From the NCBI GenBank assembly GCA_010405405.1, contig MU004236.1, forward strand, positions 124,001 to 188,000: DNA of 64,000 nucleotides. Direction: 5' to 3'. The position numbers and the translations under genes were made by a program. Positions 11,308 to 22,921 of this stretch are shown here, piece after piece (position 1 is the stretch's first letter; the number at the start of each line of letters is the position of its first letter). This stretch comes from Microthyrium microscopicum (lineage: Eukaryota > Ascomycota > Dothideomycetes > Microthyriales > Microthyriaceae). The notes beneath the pieces are model-generated. The model was not told where the DNA came from. It searched no databases and saw nothing but the letters and a program-made list of their open reading frames with translations.

Positions 11308-12916
11308 ATGGACTCCTCCTTGATCGATGAACATCAACCGTTACTTGGAAGGGATCTAGAACGACACGCAAGTGTTGCAAGTCACTCTCACCTCAATGGT
11401 ATCGTAGATTTTCATGCCGATGGCGATAGTGACAATCCTGTCGAATGGCCGGCAGCTTTCAAGTGGGCCATAGTTGGTCTCCTTGCACTCATGGCATTTA
11501 CAGTGTTAGTCAATATGTTGATTTGTTATGACCTAAACTCACAATTTTTCCCTAGAACTTTCACATGCATCTCTGTGGTCCCAGTTGCGAGCCGCATAGC
11601 GAACGATCTCTCCCATGGAAACTCTACCAAATCTGCAAGCGTGCTACTTGTCACTATCTGGGAACTGGGCGAAGCTGGTGGTCCACTCTTGATTGCGCCC
11701 TTGTCTGAAGTCTTTGGACGATACCCAGTTATGAATGCTGCCAACGTACTCTTCATCGCCGCTACTATCATGGCAGCTCTCAGCCAGAGCACACCACTCT
11801 TTATCGCCGCTAGAGCTCTTACGGGTCTTTCTGTTGCATCCAACGTATTGAGTCCGGCGATTGTAGGCGATATGTTCATCCCGGAACAACGTGGATCGCC
11901 AATGAGCTTGATCATGCTGGCTCCACTACTGGGCGGCGCCATAGGACCAGCGATCGCCGGGGGTATTGCACAGAGTTTAGGATGGCGGCAAGTCATCTGG
12001 ATGAGCTCTGTTCTGGCTAGCACTTGTGGAATCCTGATCTTTTGCTGCTTCAAGGAGACATATAAAGTTCCAATTCTTCGAAAAAGAGCCGCCAAACTTC
12101 GAAGGCAAAGTGGAGATTTGTCACTGAAGACAGCATTCGATGTCAACGAAGAAAGTGATTTACGCAAACTTTGGGACTCGATCAGACGCCCTGCCGCAGT
12201 GTTCTTCGGTTCCAGTGTTTTACTTCTGCTGGCCCTATTTGGATCGATCAGCTTTACTTACTTCTACGTGCTTGCCGTAACTCTTCCAGATATCTTGCAG
12301 TCGAAGTACGGTCTGTCCCCTGCGCTGACTGGATCTACTTTTCTAAGCTTCAGTGAGTCTTTTCTTGAAACGCATTAGAAATTGAAACTCACCTCACATA
12401 GGTGTTGGATCCGCTATCAGCGTCGGTATCTGCAATTTGACCTTGGACAGAATCTACATCAAACTCAGAGACTCTGATAAATCAGATAACTCCATTACCG
12501 CAAAGGGAAAACCGGAATTTCGCTTGCCATTGGTGATTTTCGGCGCATTCACATTGCCTTTTGCTATCGCACTATATGGCTGGACTGCAGAGCTGCGATT
12601 GCCGTTGCCGCTACTCATCCTATCCATTTCTCTAATCGGATTTACGCTGATTCTTGCGTTTGTGCCACTGATGGCATATGTTGTAGATGCATTTGGTGTC
12701 TACTCAGCCTCCGCTTTGACGGCAATCATAGTTTCTCGTTGCTTGATGAGCACGTTTTTGCCGCTTTTAACCGCACCGTTGACAGACTCCCTTGGGTATG
12801 GCAAAGGTTTCACGGTGCTCTGCGGACTCAGTCTTGCTTTGGCACCAATACCGGTCATTGTTATGAAGTTCGGCTCTCGATTGAGACAGCGTTCAGAATT
12901 TTCAAGGGATGAATAA
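11308..12916 (+). CDS. MFS transporter, DHA1 (drug:H+ antiporter-1) type
   Basis: Proton-driven exporter or polyamine-type carrier of the plasma or vacuolar membrane. Exons 11308-11504, 11556-12352 and 12402-12916, with introns of 51 and 49 nt, give 502 residues. The first intron is a multiple of three and has no stop, so it also reads through in frame. After an acidic N-terminus, membrane helices follow with the DHA1 features: PLSEVFGRYPVM (motif A region after TM2), RALTGLSVASNVLSPAIVGDMF (TM4 to TM5) and a central cytoplasmic loop with KAPILRKRAAKLRR-like basic stretch. The PLMAYVVDAFGVYSASALTA segment is typical of the last helices of fungal DHA1 carriers. Substrate unknown. Confidence 0.92.
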
Positions 12917-13524
12917 TGTTCTGCAATCAAATCTCTCCAAGATCGGTATCTCCCATTGTGCGCCAATTGTTGCGACGAGGCATCGTCCTTTTCACGTTCC
13001 AGGGAAAATTTATAGAGGATACCTATTGGCATTTAATATAATGACCAACTTATTCTAGAGTATGATCTCATTAGTCTCACCATGTGAAGCTTTAAAGAAA
13101 AAAGCAAATTGTTTCTAATCTTCTTGTATTTCAGCAAGAACATTGTCAAACATCCAAATTCAGAGAATGAACATTAGCATATCCATCAAGGAAATGTCAT
13201 TAAAGAATGATCCTTTAAAACGACGTGAACTGTTAACTTGGCGTAGGTAATGGCGACCTCCATCAGTAACGATCGGCGGTTTACCCGGTTGCGAGGGTCA
13301 TTCAAAGCTAACAACTTACATCATGACCTTATATCTCGAATTCTGATAACAAGTCGCTCATTTCCGACTTTCAATCACTGGCTTTGATTGAATTAGATAT
13401 TTCTGACCTTGTTGCGCCTTCTTTAGCAAAAGTATGCAACTTTCCTAGGAACCAACTTGCAATCGTTCCATTTTTACACCCCATCCGACCACGGAACCAT
13501 CCATGATCCATTGACATCAACAAC
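12917..13524. other. Intergenic, nothing recognised
   Basis: Between two plus-strand transporter genes; the right part is the likely promoter of the anion transporter. No repeat, RNA or supported gene. Confidence 0.5.
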
Positions 13525-15658
13525 ATGGCTCCTCCCGACAACTACACTCTGCCCAATCCGGCCAGCCAACTTGCTGCAACTTCCTCAGCCACTGGACGAA
13601 TGCGACGGTCTTGGGCCTCGCCTTTCCGGGGAAGCAAACCCATGACAGCCTCTCAGCCCGTTGAGCGCGTAACTTCACGTCGCTCAACACAGACGGCGGA
13701 ACCAAAATGGTGGCGCGTGAAGTATTTTCGGGGGATGATTAATGATGTGAAGAGACGGGCGCCGTTTTATTGGAGTGATTGGAAAGATGCGTGGGATTAT
13801 CGGGTGGTGCCTGCGACTGTGTATATGTATTTTGCCAAGTAAGTTTTGCTATCATGAGGTTGGAGAAGACGCTAATAAGAACATAGTATCATGCCAGCAT
13901 TGGCTTTTTCGCTGGATATGTTTGCAAAGACGAACTCCAGCTTTGGTGTTAATGAAGTACTGCTTTCTTCGGTCATGGCTGCGGTGGTGTTTTCACTGTT
14001 TGCGATACAGCCTTTGGTGATTGTTGGAGTAACGGGCCCGATCACAGTTTTTAATTATACGGTTTATGATATTATGGCTTCGAGGACTAATTACTTTGCG
14101 TTCATGTGCTGGATCGGATTGTAAGTTGACCTCCGACGATGGAGATATTGGCTAATCCTGAATGAACGATAGATGGTCTCTGGTGATGCATTGGATTCTG
14201 GCTATTACAAATTCGTGTAATGGGCTGAAATATGTTACTCGGTTCTCTTGCGACATCTTTGGGTTCTACGTTGCATTCATATATCTGCAAAAGGGCATTC
14301 AAGTATTGACGAGACAATGGCAGGCAGGAGAGGCATCTGCATACCTTTCCATCATGGTGTCTCTGCTTGTCTTCATGGTCGCATACATATGCGGTGCGGT
14401 TGGTGAGAGCAAGCTTTTTCATCGACATGTTCGTAAATTCATCGAAGATTATGGCACCCCACTCACCGTTATCTTCTTCACCGGATTTGTCTACATTGGC
14501 AAGATGCGAGGCGTAGAGCTGCTGAAGCTCCCTACCAGCAAAGCCTTCTTTCCAACTCAAGACAGGAGTTGGTTCATCAGCTTCTGGGAGATTCCGGTCG
14601 GCGATGTGTTCATCGCCATGCCTTTCGCCATACTCCTGACTATTTTGTTCTGGTTCGATCATAATGGTAAAGCACAATCACTGTTCGACCAAAGTACCAT
14701 GCTAATGTTTCAAGTATCATCTCTCATAGCCCAAGGAACTGAATTTCCTCTTCGAAAACCTGCTGGTTTCCACTGGGACATCTTCCTTCTTGGATTGACT
14801 ACGGGTGTTGCTGGTCTTCTCGGCATCCCATTTCCAAATGGTCTCATTCCTCAAGCACCCTTCCACACCAACTCCCTCTGCGTGCACAAGACCGTCGACG
14901 ACTCCAACGAAGACTCTGATCACAAAGGTCATTCGCATCGCGTCGTGGATCACGTCGTCGAGCAACGCGTATCTAATCTGGCCCAAGGCCTGCTCACCCT
15001 CGGTACCATGAGCGGTCCGCTCCTAATCGTCCTGCATCTCATCCCGCAAGGCGTACTCGCGGGTCTCTTCTTCATCATGGGCATCCAGGCCCTACAAGCG
15101 AACGGGATCACCGCCAAACTAGTTTTCCTCTTCAGTGATAAGCGCCTAACATCACGAAGCGACCCAATCGCACGGATAGAACGACGCGCAGCAGTATGGG
15201 CATTTGTGGCCATCGAGTTGGTTGGATTTGGAGCAACTTTTGCCATTACGCAGACAATTGCGGCAGTTGGCTTTCCTATCATCATTCTGTTGCTTATTCC
15301 GGTGCGAACGTTCTTGCTTCCACGCTGGTTTAGCGCCGAGGAGCTCAGACTGTTGGATGCGCCAACAGCGAGTCCATTCACGATGGAGTCGGTGGGCGGA
15401 AATTACGGAGAGGTAGTGGACGATGTGAATGCCGATTCGAGCGCATCGGATGGCAGTGCTGGAAAGGATCAGTTGGCTGAAGATGAGGCGGAGAGAGGAG
15501 AGGCATTGGGCTTCCAGCAGGAGTCGGCGGAAGGGCGGACGAGATCGCGCAGTGGAAGGCGCAAGAGCTTTAGACGGAGTGGAGAAGGCGATGAGATTGA
15601 GCTGGGAAAAGTTCCGAGTAGTCATGCGAAGAAGGGAACAAATTCACGTCATGAGTAG
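13525..15658 (+). CDS. BOR1-like anion (bicarbonate/borate) transporter
   Basis: SLC4-type HCO3-/borate carrier; the yeast homologue Bor1 exports borate at the plasma membrane. Exons 13525-13838, 13887-14120 and 14173-15658, with introns of 48 and 52 nt, give 677 residues. A basic N-terminus precedes the first helices (YFRGMINDVKRRAPFY, then DYRVVPATVYMYFA). The family motif QPLVIVGVTGPITVFNYTVY in TM3 is intact, and FPNGLIPQAPFHTNSL lies in the gate region. The C-terminal tail from about residue 590 is acidic and then basic (RTRSRSGRRKSF), likely a cytosolic regulatory tail. Introns are placed so that each codon is restored exactly. Confidence 0.93.
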
Positions 15659-16082
15659 ATGTAAATATACAGAAGAATTTGGCCTGACTACCACAATGGA
15701 CATGGTCAATAGCTTGGCCGGAGATCATTGATGGAAGACACTGTTATGATCGACCTGTAAGCTCGAAAAACTATCCCTGATCAATAAGTGTCTCTGTATA
15801 GATCAATTTTTGCGGGAGTTTCCTGGAAGCCAGTTCAATGGCAGACGTAGGAAGCTCAAAAGAGTATTGAAGCTAACCTAACTGGGAAGGTATCGATTTT
15901 GTCGATCTGGATGGGGAGCTTTGAGTGATGCCTGCAGCTTAAGCTTAAGCTTCCCGCTGGTCGACCTTGTTACTCATACACTCCCCCAAAAACTCCCCCA
16001 AAAACTTACTGAAGATTGCCGATTGGAGTTTTCAAGTCCTGCGATTTCTGATCCATCCTTGTCAGTTAATGGGGACGTAAAA
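15659..16082. other. Intergenic / VPS39 promoter with a 12-bp tandem repeat
   Basis: Between the anion transporter stop and the VPS39 start. Contains the palindromic AGCTTAAGCTTAAGCTT at 15936-15952 and two perfect tandem copies of CTCCCCCAAAAA at 15981-16004, about 80 bp before the ATG, which could be a protein-binding site. No gene. Confidence 0.5.
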
Positions 16083-19000
16083 ATGCTCACGGCCTTTAGC
16101 GCGCGACCTCTGGTGGAGCTTCGTCAGCGGGACAAGAGCAAGATCGAGTCGCTGCTAGCATATGGTAAGTCGCGAGATACTGCAAAGATTGTAACAGCCA
16201 AACAGTATGGAGTTAACAGTTATTAGGCGATCGATTACTCGTCGGTCTAAACACCGGCTCCTTGCGCATTTACCGCGTCAACGAACCAAGTAGCACTCCA
16301 CAGTCAAGCTTGCCAGAAACACCAGATGATGGCCCACCACCTTCTCCTACCAAGAAAAAGCCTGTAGACCTCATGCGCGAGGAGGAGAAATTCTCAAAGA
16401 AACCTATACAGCAGCTTGCGATCATTAAAGAAGCCAGCATCCTCATCTCCCTATCGGACAACTACGTCTCCCTGCACGATCTACAATCATACAGTTTGCA
16501 GAAAAGATTAGAGAAGACCAAGGGCGCGACCCTATTTGCGGCGGCATCAAATATAGTTAAAGATGGCGAGGAAGGAATTCCATCCATCGTATCGCGTTTG
16601 GCGGTCGCTGTAAAGCGCAAGATCCTTCTCTGGTCATGGCAAGATATGGAGCTCACTGAAGAAGTCGCTGAAATTACACTTGTCGCTGCGGCAAAGTCAT
16701 TGACTTGGGCAAGCGGGACGAAGATTGTGGCTGGTCTTGATTCTGGCTTCGTCATGGTTGACATTGAAACCATGGAAATCACTGACATCATGAAGTCATC
16801 GGGCGTGGATGAAGTGGTTTCAAAATTTGGAGCTGTAAGCTCGACTGGCATGTCATACATGGGAATGGGAAGTTGGGTGCCGAAGCCTATGGCAACGAAA
16901 CTCTATGAAGACGAGATATTGCTTGCGAAAGACGTCCATACACTTTTCATCGACTCCAATAGCAAGCCGCTGGACAAAAGGCAGGTTCCATGGCCGACTG
17001 CACCTGAAGGAATAGGATACTCTTATCCATATCTTCTTGCTTTACAACCACCTGCGAAAGGAAATCTCGAAGTTCGAAATCCAGACACGCTCTCACTACT
17101 TCAATCGATACCGCTTCCAAATGCTACGCTTTTGCATGTCCCACAACCTAACATCAGTCTTGCTCATGCTGGGAAAGGATTCTTAGTTGGAAGCGATCGG
17201 TGCATATGGCGCATGACTGCTACTGGATACGATCGTCAAATCGAGGAACTAACAAGTAAAGAACTCTACGATGAGGCCATCAGTTTGATCAGCATGCTGG
17301 AAGATACTTTACTCCTGGACAAAGAAGATCGATTGCGAGTGATCAAAATGATGAAAGCACAAAAGCTCTTCGAACAACGCAAATATCGGGACTCATTGGA
17401 GTTATTTGCCGACGCTACCGCACCACCACACAAAGTCATTTCTATGTATCCGAAATCAATCGCTGGCAGCATCTCTATGGTCGATGGCGAAGACGTATCT
17501 GAAGAAGAGTTGGAGAATGAAGCTGAGACTGAGACAAGTCCAGAGGGAAAGAAGTCCGTTGAATCGACTCCACAATCCACGGTTAAGAGGACCATGTTTG
17601 GGAGGTTACGTGGAGAAGTTCAGAAAGCAGAAGCAGATACCGCCTCCGTCAAATCTGCGAAGATGTCCGAAGCGGGAGACTCTAATAAAGCTGGGGATGA
17701 TAAGCCTTTGGAAGGCAAAGATCTCATCAAGGCCGTGAACGAGCTGTGTGCTTTCCTTGCCCAGACAAGAGTGAAGCTACAAAAGATCATGACTCCTGAT
17801 GGAAAGTTGAAGCAACCACTACCAACCAATCCACCAAAAGATTACAGACCAGAGTTTCATCAGCTTATAGGACTCAGTGCAGATGAGCAAGAAGATGTTG
17901 ATTGGCATGAAAAGCTGATGGAAGTTGCCACCATCGTAGACACAACACTATTCCGTGCTTATATGCTGGCCCGACCAGGTTTGGCAGGCTCTCTATTTCG
18001 ACTGGCCAATTTCTGCGATCCAAAAGTTGTGCGAGATAAATTGTACGAAACTGGACGTTATGCTGATCTAATCGATTTCCTGCATGGCAAAAGACTCCAT
18101 CACGAAGCACTAGAAATGCTGGAGCGATTCGGAAAGGACGTCGACAACGAGACAATAAGTCCTGCGCTTAGGGGTCCGCAGAGAACAATTGCATATCTAC
18201 AGCAACTTCCTCCAGAGCACATAGATTTGATTTTGGAGTACGCCAAATGGCCAGTTCGTCAAGACGCCGACGCAGGCATGGAAATCTTTATAGCAGACAC
18301 AGAGAACGCGGAGACGTTACCAAGAGAGCGGGTGCTAGACTTCCTCCAGAGGATCAATCCTCTGCTAGCTACTCGATATTTGGAGCATATTATCACAGAA
18401 CTCAGCGATATGACGCCCGATTTTCACCAGCGGCTCATTGATTTGTATCTTGAGCGACTGCATACTGGACGAGAGTCAAAACCTGAGTATGGAGGTTTTA
18501 CAAATCAGGAAGAGAAGCTGGATTGCAAACAGAAGCTTGAGAGGTTCTTGCGAAGCAGTGAGCAGTACAACAGGTCGAGGATTTTTGTCAAGTTGTCAGC
18601 CGATGGTAAGAGCCCTATTGAGCGAACAAATTTGACACATTACTAACAATCAACTAGATGCTGACCTTTTCGAGTCGCGAGCCATCGTACTCAGCAAAAT
18701 GGGCCAGCACAAGCAAGCGCTCCAAATCTGCGTCTTCCAGATACAAGACTACGCCAAAGCAGAAGAATACTGCAACCAAACATATCTCACCTCACAAGCC
18801 CAAAACTTGACTTCCCCAGCAGTCCCCTTAACCGGCCCAGACAAGACCAACGACGACACTCCATCCATCTACCACACCCTCCTCTCCCTCTACCTCACGC
18901 CTCCCCCACCACATACCCCAAAACTCGAACCAGCACTCGATCTCCTCTCCGCCCATGGAGCACGCCTCCCAGCAAGCCAAACCCTCTCCCTAATCCCACA

Positions 19001-19316
19001 AGACCTCAAAATCGCCACACTCGAGTCTTACTTCACCGGGCGTATCCGCACAGCCAACACAGTGCTCAACAGCGAGCGCATAGTCGCGCAGCTAAGAGCA
19101 GTCCGGCAGGCAGCGACGCAAGAGGCGTATATGGGGGAACGCAACAAACGCGTCGTGGTCACGGAGGATCGTCTTTGTCCGGTTTGTATGAAGCGGTTTG
19201 GGAATAGTGCGGTGCGCGTGTATCCGGATGGCAAGGTGGTGCATTATGGCTGCTTCAATCGTGGTACTGGGGCGGTGGCTGGCTGGGGAAAGAGACATTC
19301 GGCGGGGTGGGCGTAG
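16083..19316 (+). CDS. VPS39: VPS39/Vam6, HOPS tethering complex subunit
   Basis: Vps39 (Vam6) is a subunit of the HOPS complex that tethers late endosomes and vacuoles through the Rab Ypt7, and also marks vacuole-mitochondria contact sites. Exons 16083-16164, 16227-18605 and 18658-19316, with introns of 62 and 52 nt, give 1039 residues. The N-terminus (MLTAFSARPLVEL) opens a citron-homology beta-propeller (GLNTGSLRIYRV). A clathrin-heavy-chain-like helical repeat region follows (ELYDEAISLISMLEDTLLLDKEDR). The C-terminus has the Vps39 zinc-binding end CPVCMKRF ... GCFNR. An acidic insert near residues 410-480 is probably disordered. The frame continues upstream of 16083 but without an ATG. 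Confidence 0.95.
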
Positions 19317-19414
19317 GTCGTACTGTCGATAGTAAAATACGGCGACATGTCGATGTAGATGTATTGATATACCGCTTTTATTCAAGTGTTGGTTCCTCTA
19401 GTATTCAGAGGAGT

Positions 19415-19705
19415 TCAAGCGTCGTCCTCAGCGACTTCTTCGCCGTAGTTTTCTTCTTCCTTGGTGTCGTTGACTGCTGCGCCGGCGAGTGCATTGTCTT
19501 CTTGCATTTTTTGAGTGAGGAAGACGTTGATGTCCGCTTGTAGGTCGGTGATCTTTTGGCGAAGAGCACTAAGGAAGGTGGTTCTCTCTTGAGTGGAGGG
19601 GTTTGGTGGGTTGTTTGGAAGTTGTCGCTCCCAGTTGGTTTGAGCGTTGGGAGCTGTATACGACGCCTTGAGAACTGTATCGGATGCTTCAGGGTTTAAA
19701 GACAT
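19415..19705 (-). CDS. GON7: GON7-like subunit of the EKC/KEOPS complex
   Basis: Small acidic subunit of the KEOPS complex, which makes the t6A modification of ANN-decoding tRNAs and is linked to telomere upkeep. The ATG at 19705 gives 96 residues. It is chosen over the further-upstream start at 19849 because similarity begins there (LKASYTAPNAQTNWERQLP). The helix SALRQKITDLQADINVFLTQKM and the acidic tail fit fungal GON7 proteins. It ends only 98 bp from the VPS39 stop (convergent) and is divergent from the HbrB-domain gene. The family is short and fast-evolving, so the call rests on pattern and length rather than catalytic residues. Confidence 0.75.
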   Translation of the reverse strand: MSLNPEASDTVLKASYTAPNAQTNWERQLPNNPPNPSTQERTTFLSALRQKITDLQADINVFLTQKMQEDNALAGAAVNDTKEEENYGEEVAEDDA

Positions 19706-20060
19706 TGTTTGCGTCTGATGATGGTTGCTATTGTGTTTGCGGGAGAGATGGGAAATTGCAGTGGTTGATGGGAGAGGTGGAACGATTGGTGGGTGAGGCG
19801 ATTCCAGACTCAGCCTCTCCTCCTTTCGCGACTTCATCTCATCTCTCACGTCTCTGTCTCATGATTGCCTCCTACTTCCTGAACAACTTATCTTCCACCA
19901 CTACTCCTACCTTTGTCATACTTCTCAATACTGTTCTCTCCTACAAACCAACGCTTCCTCCTTCATCTGAAATAGTGCAACCGCAATATGATCCCCCACG
20001 GTTTATGCCTGCAGCCCTGATAGTGATAGTCCTGTTACACTACCTAACATCCTGCCAAAA
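19706..20060. promoter_or_regulatory. Divergent promoter region GON7 / HbrB gene
   Basis: 355 bp between two divergent starts, rich in CT tracts (TCTCTCACGTCTCTGTC near 19844-19860), which are common in fungal promoters. Frames that cross it from either side have no ATG-supported similarity. Confidence 0.4.
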
Positions 20061-22736
20061 ATGGCAACCTCTCCACTTAGATCTCCCTTTACCACCAAGC
20101 CCTCCGTTTCCGCTCTTCGCCGCAATTCTACCGACGACGAAGACGATCGCGACTTTGACTCAGATCCTGCCTCCACTCCAACTACCGCTCCTCGATCTCC
20201 CTATGCCACCCGTAGAGGTGCTGCCACTCCAACAAATCCTATCCATAACCATTCAAATGTGACTCCGACAGCCATACATAACCTACGACCCCTTCCTAGC
20301 GATACCTCCAACATACGTCCACAAACTGCTCGCACTCAAAGTCCCATAGATCATAAACAGACTTCCCCGTGGCAACCCGGCCATCGTCCTCGTCAGCATT
20401 CACAAGGCTTCTTCGAACCCTCCCTACCCTCTGCCAATAGTACGAATGCGAATCAGCAATCTCACAATGTCATGGCTACCGCCTTAACAACGTCGCAAAT
20501 GGCGGCACAAGCTGCCATGCATGCTCAAAATGCGCAGCATAGTCGCAAACGCTCCCAGACGCTGCCTGACCCGGCAGGTGCTGCTGTACAACCAAATGGA
20601 AACGGACAACAAGTACCACAGACGGCGCGGTATCCGCTGCAGACAGAGCGCAGTTTTAATCCTCTGCCCACCAGCCAGAATTTACGGTCCATAGACGGTT
20701 TCTTAGGAGGTCATAGTCTTGCGGCGGCGACGGCAGCGCAGGTAGCAACATATCCGCGAACCCCTCAGTACTCTCCCGCTCCAATACCTGAACGTGCCCC
20801 ACCACCAGTTCCAGAAAAGGATCAGAAGCCGAACAAAGAGAAGAGCAAGATGAAGTTGTTTAGTAAACCGAAGAGCATCGCTTTACACAAGGACAAGGCG
20901 GAGATAGATCGCAAGTTTCCTGCTCTCCCGTCCCCTAGTAAGATGAGTTTATACAGCAATTCAAACATGAAGTTGTCAAACGCATCGACAACGAGCTTGG
21001 TTGACTCGACCATGTCAAGCGCGGCATCATTTTACTCGAGCGCCAACGCATCTACTAGCACGCTCGTCCCAGCAGATAGAGCTGTTGAAAGAGAAAAGGA
21101 AAAACACAAGCACCACTTTTTAGCGCGACAGAAGAATAAACTCTGGGGTCAAGATGATGCGCATCTGCCACTGTCATCAGCAAACAGTATATCGAAACCA
21201 GTTGATCCGAATGCACCACAACCTCTCTACTCGTTTGCACCTTCTTCACCAGCTAACCCAAGTGCCTTTGCGAAGAGCGTTAGTGGCCTCGATCTAAGAC
21301 ATGGCGGAAGAGCTTTGCGTGAGAAGAAAAAGGAAGACAAAGCCACTTCGAATCTAAGCACCACGACCTATCTAGATGCGCCATCCACACGGGAAAGAGA
21401 AGGTTCTATGATCTCGTCGGAATGGCCAATATCTGGCTATGGCTCGACTGTATCTCTACCGCCTGGGACTGGATCTACACTTCATGCCGATCTATCATTT
21501 ACTCCAGCCGAAGTAGCTCATCTTGGGGCGACTTTCGGGGTTCCGGGCATTACGCCAGACGATGCGTGGCCTCTGCTTAAGGCGCGCCTGCTACACATAT
21601 TCGAAGGCGAGGATCCTCGACCTCCTATTGAGTCGTTCAATGCTCTGGTATCCGTGCATCTTCGAAGATGCATACAACGAAGAGCACCAACTATGGTGAT
21701 AGAAGACTTGACTGAACTACTCCAGACTGGATTTGGCTCTTTAGGACAAACACTAAAGGTTGTTCCAGACGAGAGATTGGTTCCACAACTGGTAGCCATG
21801 TGGTCATTGGTATTCAACACTATTCTTCCATTTCTTCAAGCTGTCTTTCTCCCATTGGATCTCGAGTTCAAAGGCAGAGGACCTATCATGTCTGCCCGAG
21901 AAGCAGCCGACTTTTGGGGCGTTGCTCTACCAGACACAGATTTGGGCGCAGATGTCAATGCTCGAAACGTCCCAACTTTGGGCGAAGAACTTGATGTGCG
22001 AAGGATGATCTTACTCACATTCCGAGATACCATATTTCTTCCTCGTTATGATGCTCTCATGGCAATATTTTCTCGTCTGAGTCTTGAGAGCATCGATGGT
22101 GTTCCTCGCTCTCCACAGCCAGATGACAACGAGCCTTTACAACCTCCTCCACCACTTTCAGATGCTCGCCCTGGAACCGCATCATCCAATGATATTGCTC
22201 TAAGCTCACTCACTTCACCAGGAAGTTTTCAATCATCTGGAACTACTCTCCTCGACTCCTCAGGTGGTGCTTCATCCTTTAGCTTACTGGATAGTGCGAA
22301 TAGAAGTCGTGCTACTAGCAACACATCGGCCGGTAGCTGGGCTTCTGGTCCTGGCCATCTCACACCTCTACAGACATCACTTTCAAATCACTCGGCATCT
22401 AACACGCCATTGACCGCCTTCCCCAATGGCACTGCTCACTCTATACATCAAAGTAACGCGTTTGCGGCATACTTGCAGGCTCAGCAGACCATTCTAGACA
22501 CTGGTGCGAGACTGACCGAAATGGTCGGTCGAATGCTTCAATGCGTTTCTGTTCTCGCAAGCGTACAGTCTGGTGATGATAAGCAGAATATGATGGAAAC
22601 TCTCACCAAGACACTCAAGTACAATTGGCTCGGCCGAGGTCGAACTGGTCGTCAACGGAGAGGTTTTGTCGGCACCAAAGTCCGAAAGGGCACAACGAGT
22701 AGCTCAGAAGCTCCGGAAATTGGAGTCGCTGGCTAA
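20061..22736 (+). CDS. HbrB-domain protein (Protor/Bit61-type TORC2 subunit)
   Basis: Single exon, 891 residues. HbrB proteins are TORC2 components (yeast Bit61/Bit2, human Protor) involved in polarised growth; the Aspergillus hyperbranching gene gave the domain its name. The N-terminal 470 residues are low-complexity and disordered, rich in Ser, Thr, Pro and Asn with a basic KNKEKSKMKLFSKPK-like stretch. The HbrB domain starts near residue 476 (LSFTPAEVAHLGATFGV) and contains VSVHLRRCIQRR, ELLQTGFGSLGQ and LPFLQAVFLPLD, then REAADFWGVALP and DVRRMILLTFRD. A Ser-rich stretch and a basic C-terminus follow. No break seen. Confidence 0.93.
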   Translation: MATSPLRSPFTTKPSVSALRRNSTDDEDDRDFDSDPASTPTTAPRSPYATRRGAATPTNPIHNHSNVTPTAIHNLRPLPSDTSNIRPQTARTQSPIDHKQTSPWQPGHRPRQHSQGFFEPSLPSANSTNANQQSHNVMATALTTSQMAAQAAMHAQNAQHSRKRSQTLPDPAGAAVQPNGNGQQVPQTARYPLQTERSFNPLPTSQNLRSIDGFLGGHSLAAATAAQVATYPRTPQYSPAPIPERAPPPVPEKDQKPNKEKSKMKLFSKPKSIALHKDKAEIDRKFPALPSPSKMSLYSNSNMKLSNASTTSLVDSTMSSAASFYSSANASTSTLVPADRAVEREKEKHKHHFLARQKNKLWGQDDAHLPLSSANSISKPVDPNAPQPLYSFAPSSPANPSAFAKSVSGLDLRHGGRALREKKKEDKATSNLSTTTYLDAPSTREREGSMISSEWPISGYGSTVSLPPGTGSTLHADLSFTPAEVAHLGATFGVPGITPDDAWPLLKARLLHIFEGEDPRPPIESFNALVSVHLRRCIQRRAPTMVIEDLTELLQTGFGSLGQTLKVVPDERLVPQLVAMWSLVFNTILPFLQAVFLPLDLEFKGRGPIMSAREAADFWGVALPDTDLGADVNARNVPTLGEELDVRRMILLTFRDTIFLPRYDALMAIFSRLSLESIDGVPRSPQPDDNEPLQPPPPLSDARPGTASSNDIALSSLTSPGSFQSSGTTLLDSSGGASSFSLLDSANRSRATSNTSAGSWASGPGHLTPLQTSLSNHSASNTPLTAFPNGTAHSIHQSNAFAAYLQAQQTILDTGARLTEMVGRMLQCVSVLASVQSGDDKQNMMETLTKTLKYNWLGRGRTGRQRRGFVGTKVRKGTTSSSEAPEIGVAG

Positions 22737-22921
22737 TGATACGATTTGTCTGACGCAGTTCTCTGTACGTGTTATTGTATGATATATGAATGAACCCAAA
22801 AGTCCTGAAGGACTGTTTTATGACATCTTATAGATCTTCTATTCGTCTAGTGCATATACGTCTATCTCGCCTGGCATCTGTCTATCTGATATACAAAAAA
22901 CACTTCGAGGTGCTTGTAAGT

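Noticed and set aside
11526-12167. Minus-strand 213-residue frame
   Set aside because: Antisense of the MFS transporter exon 2; no family features.
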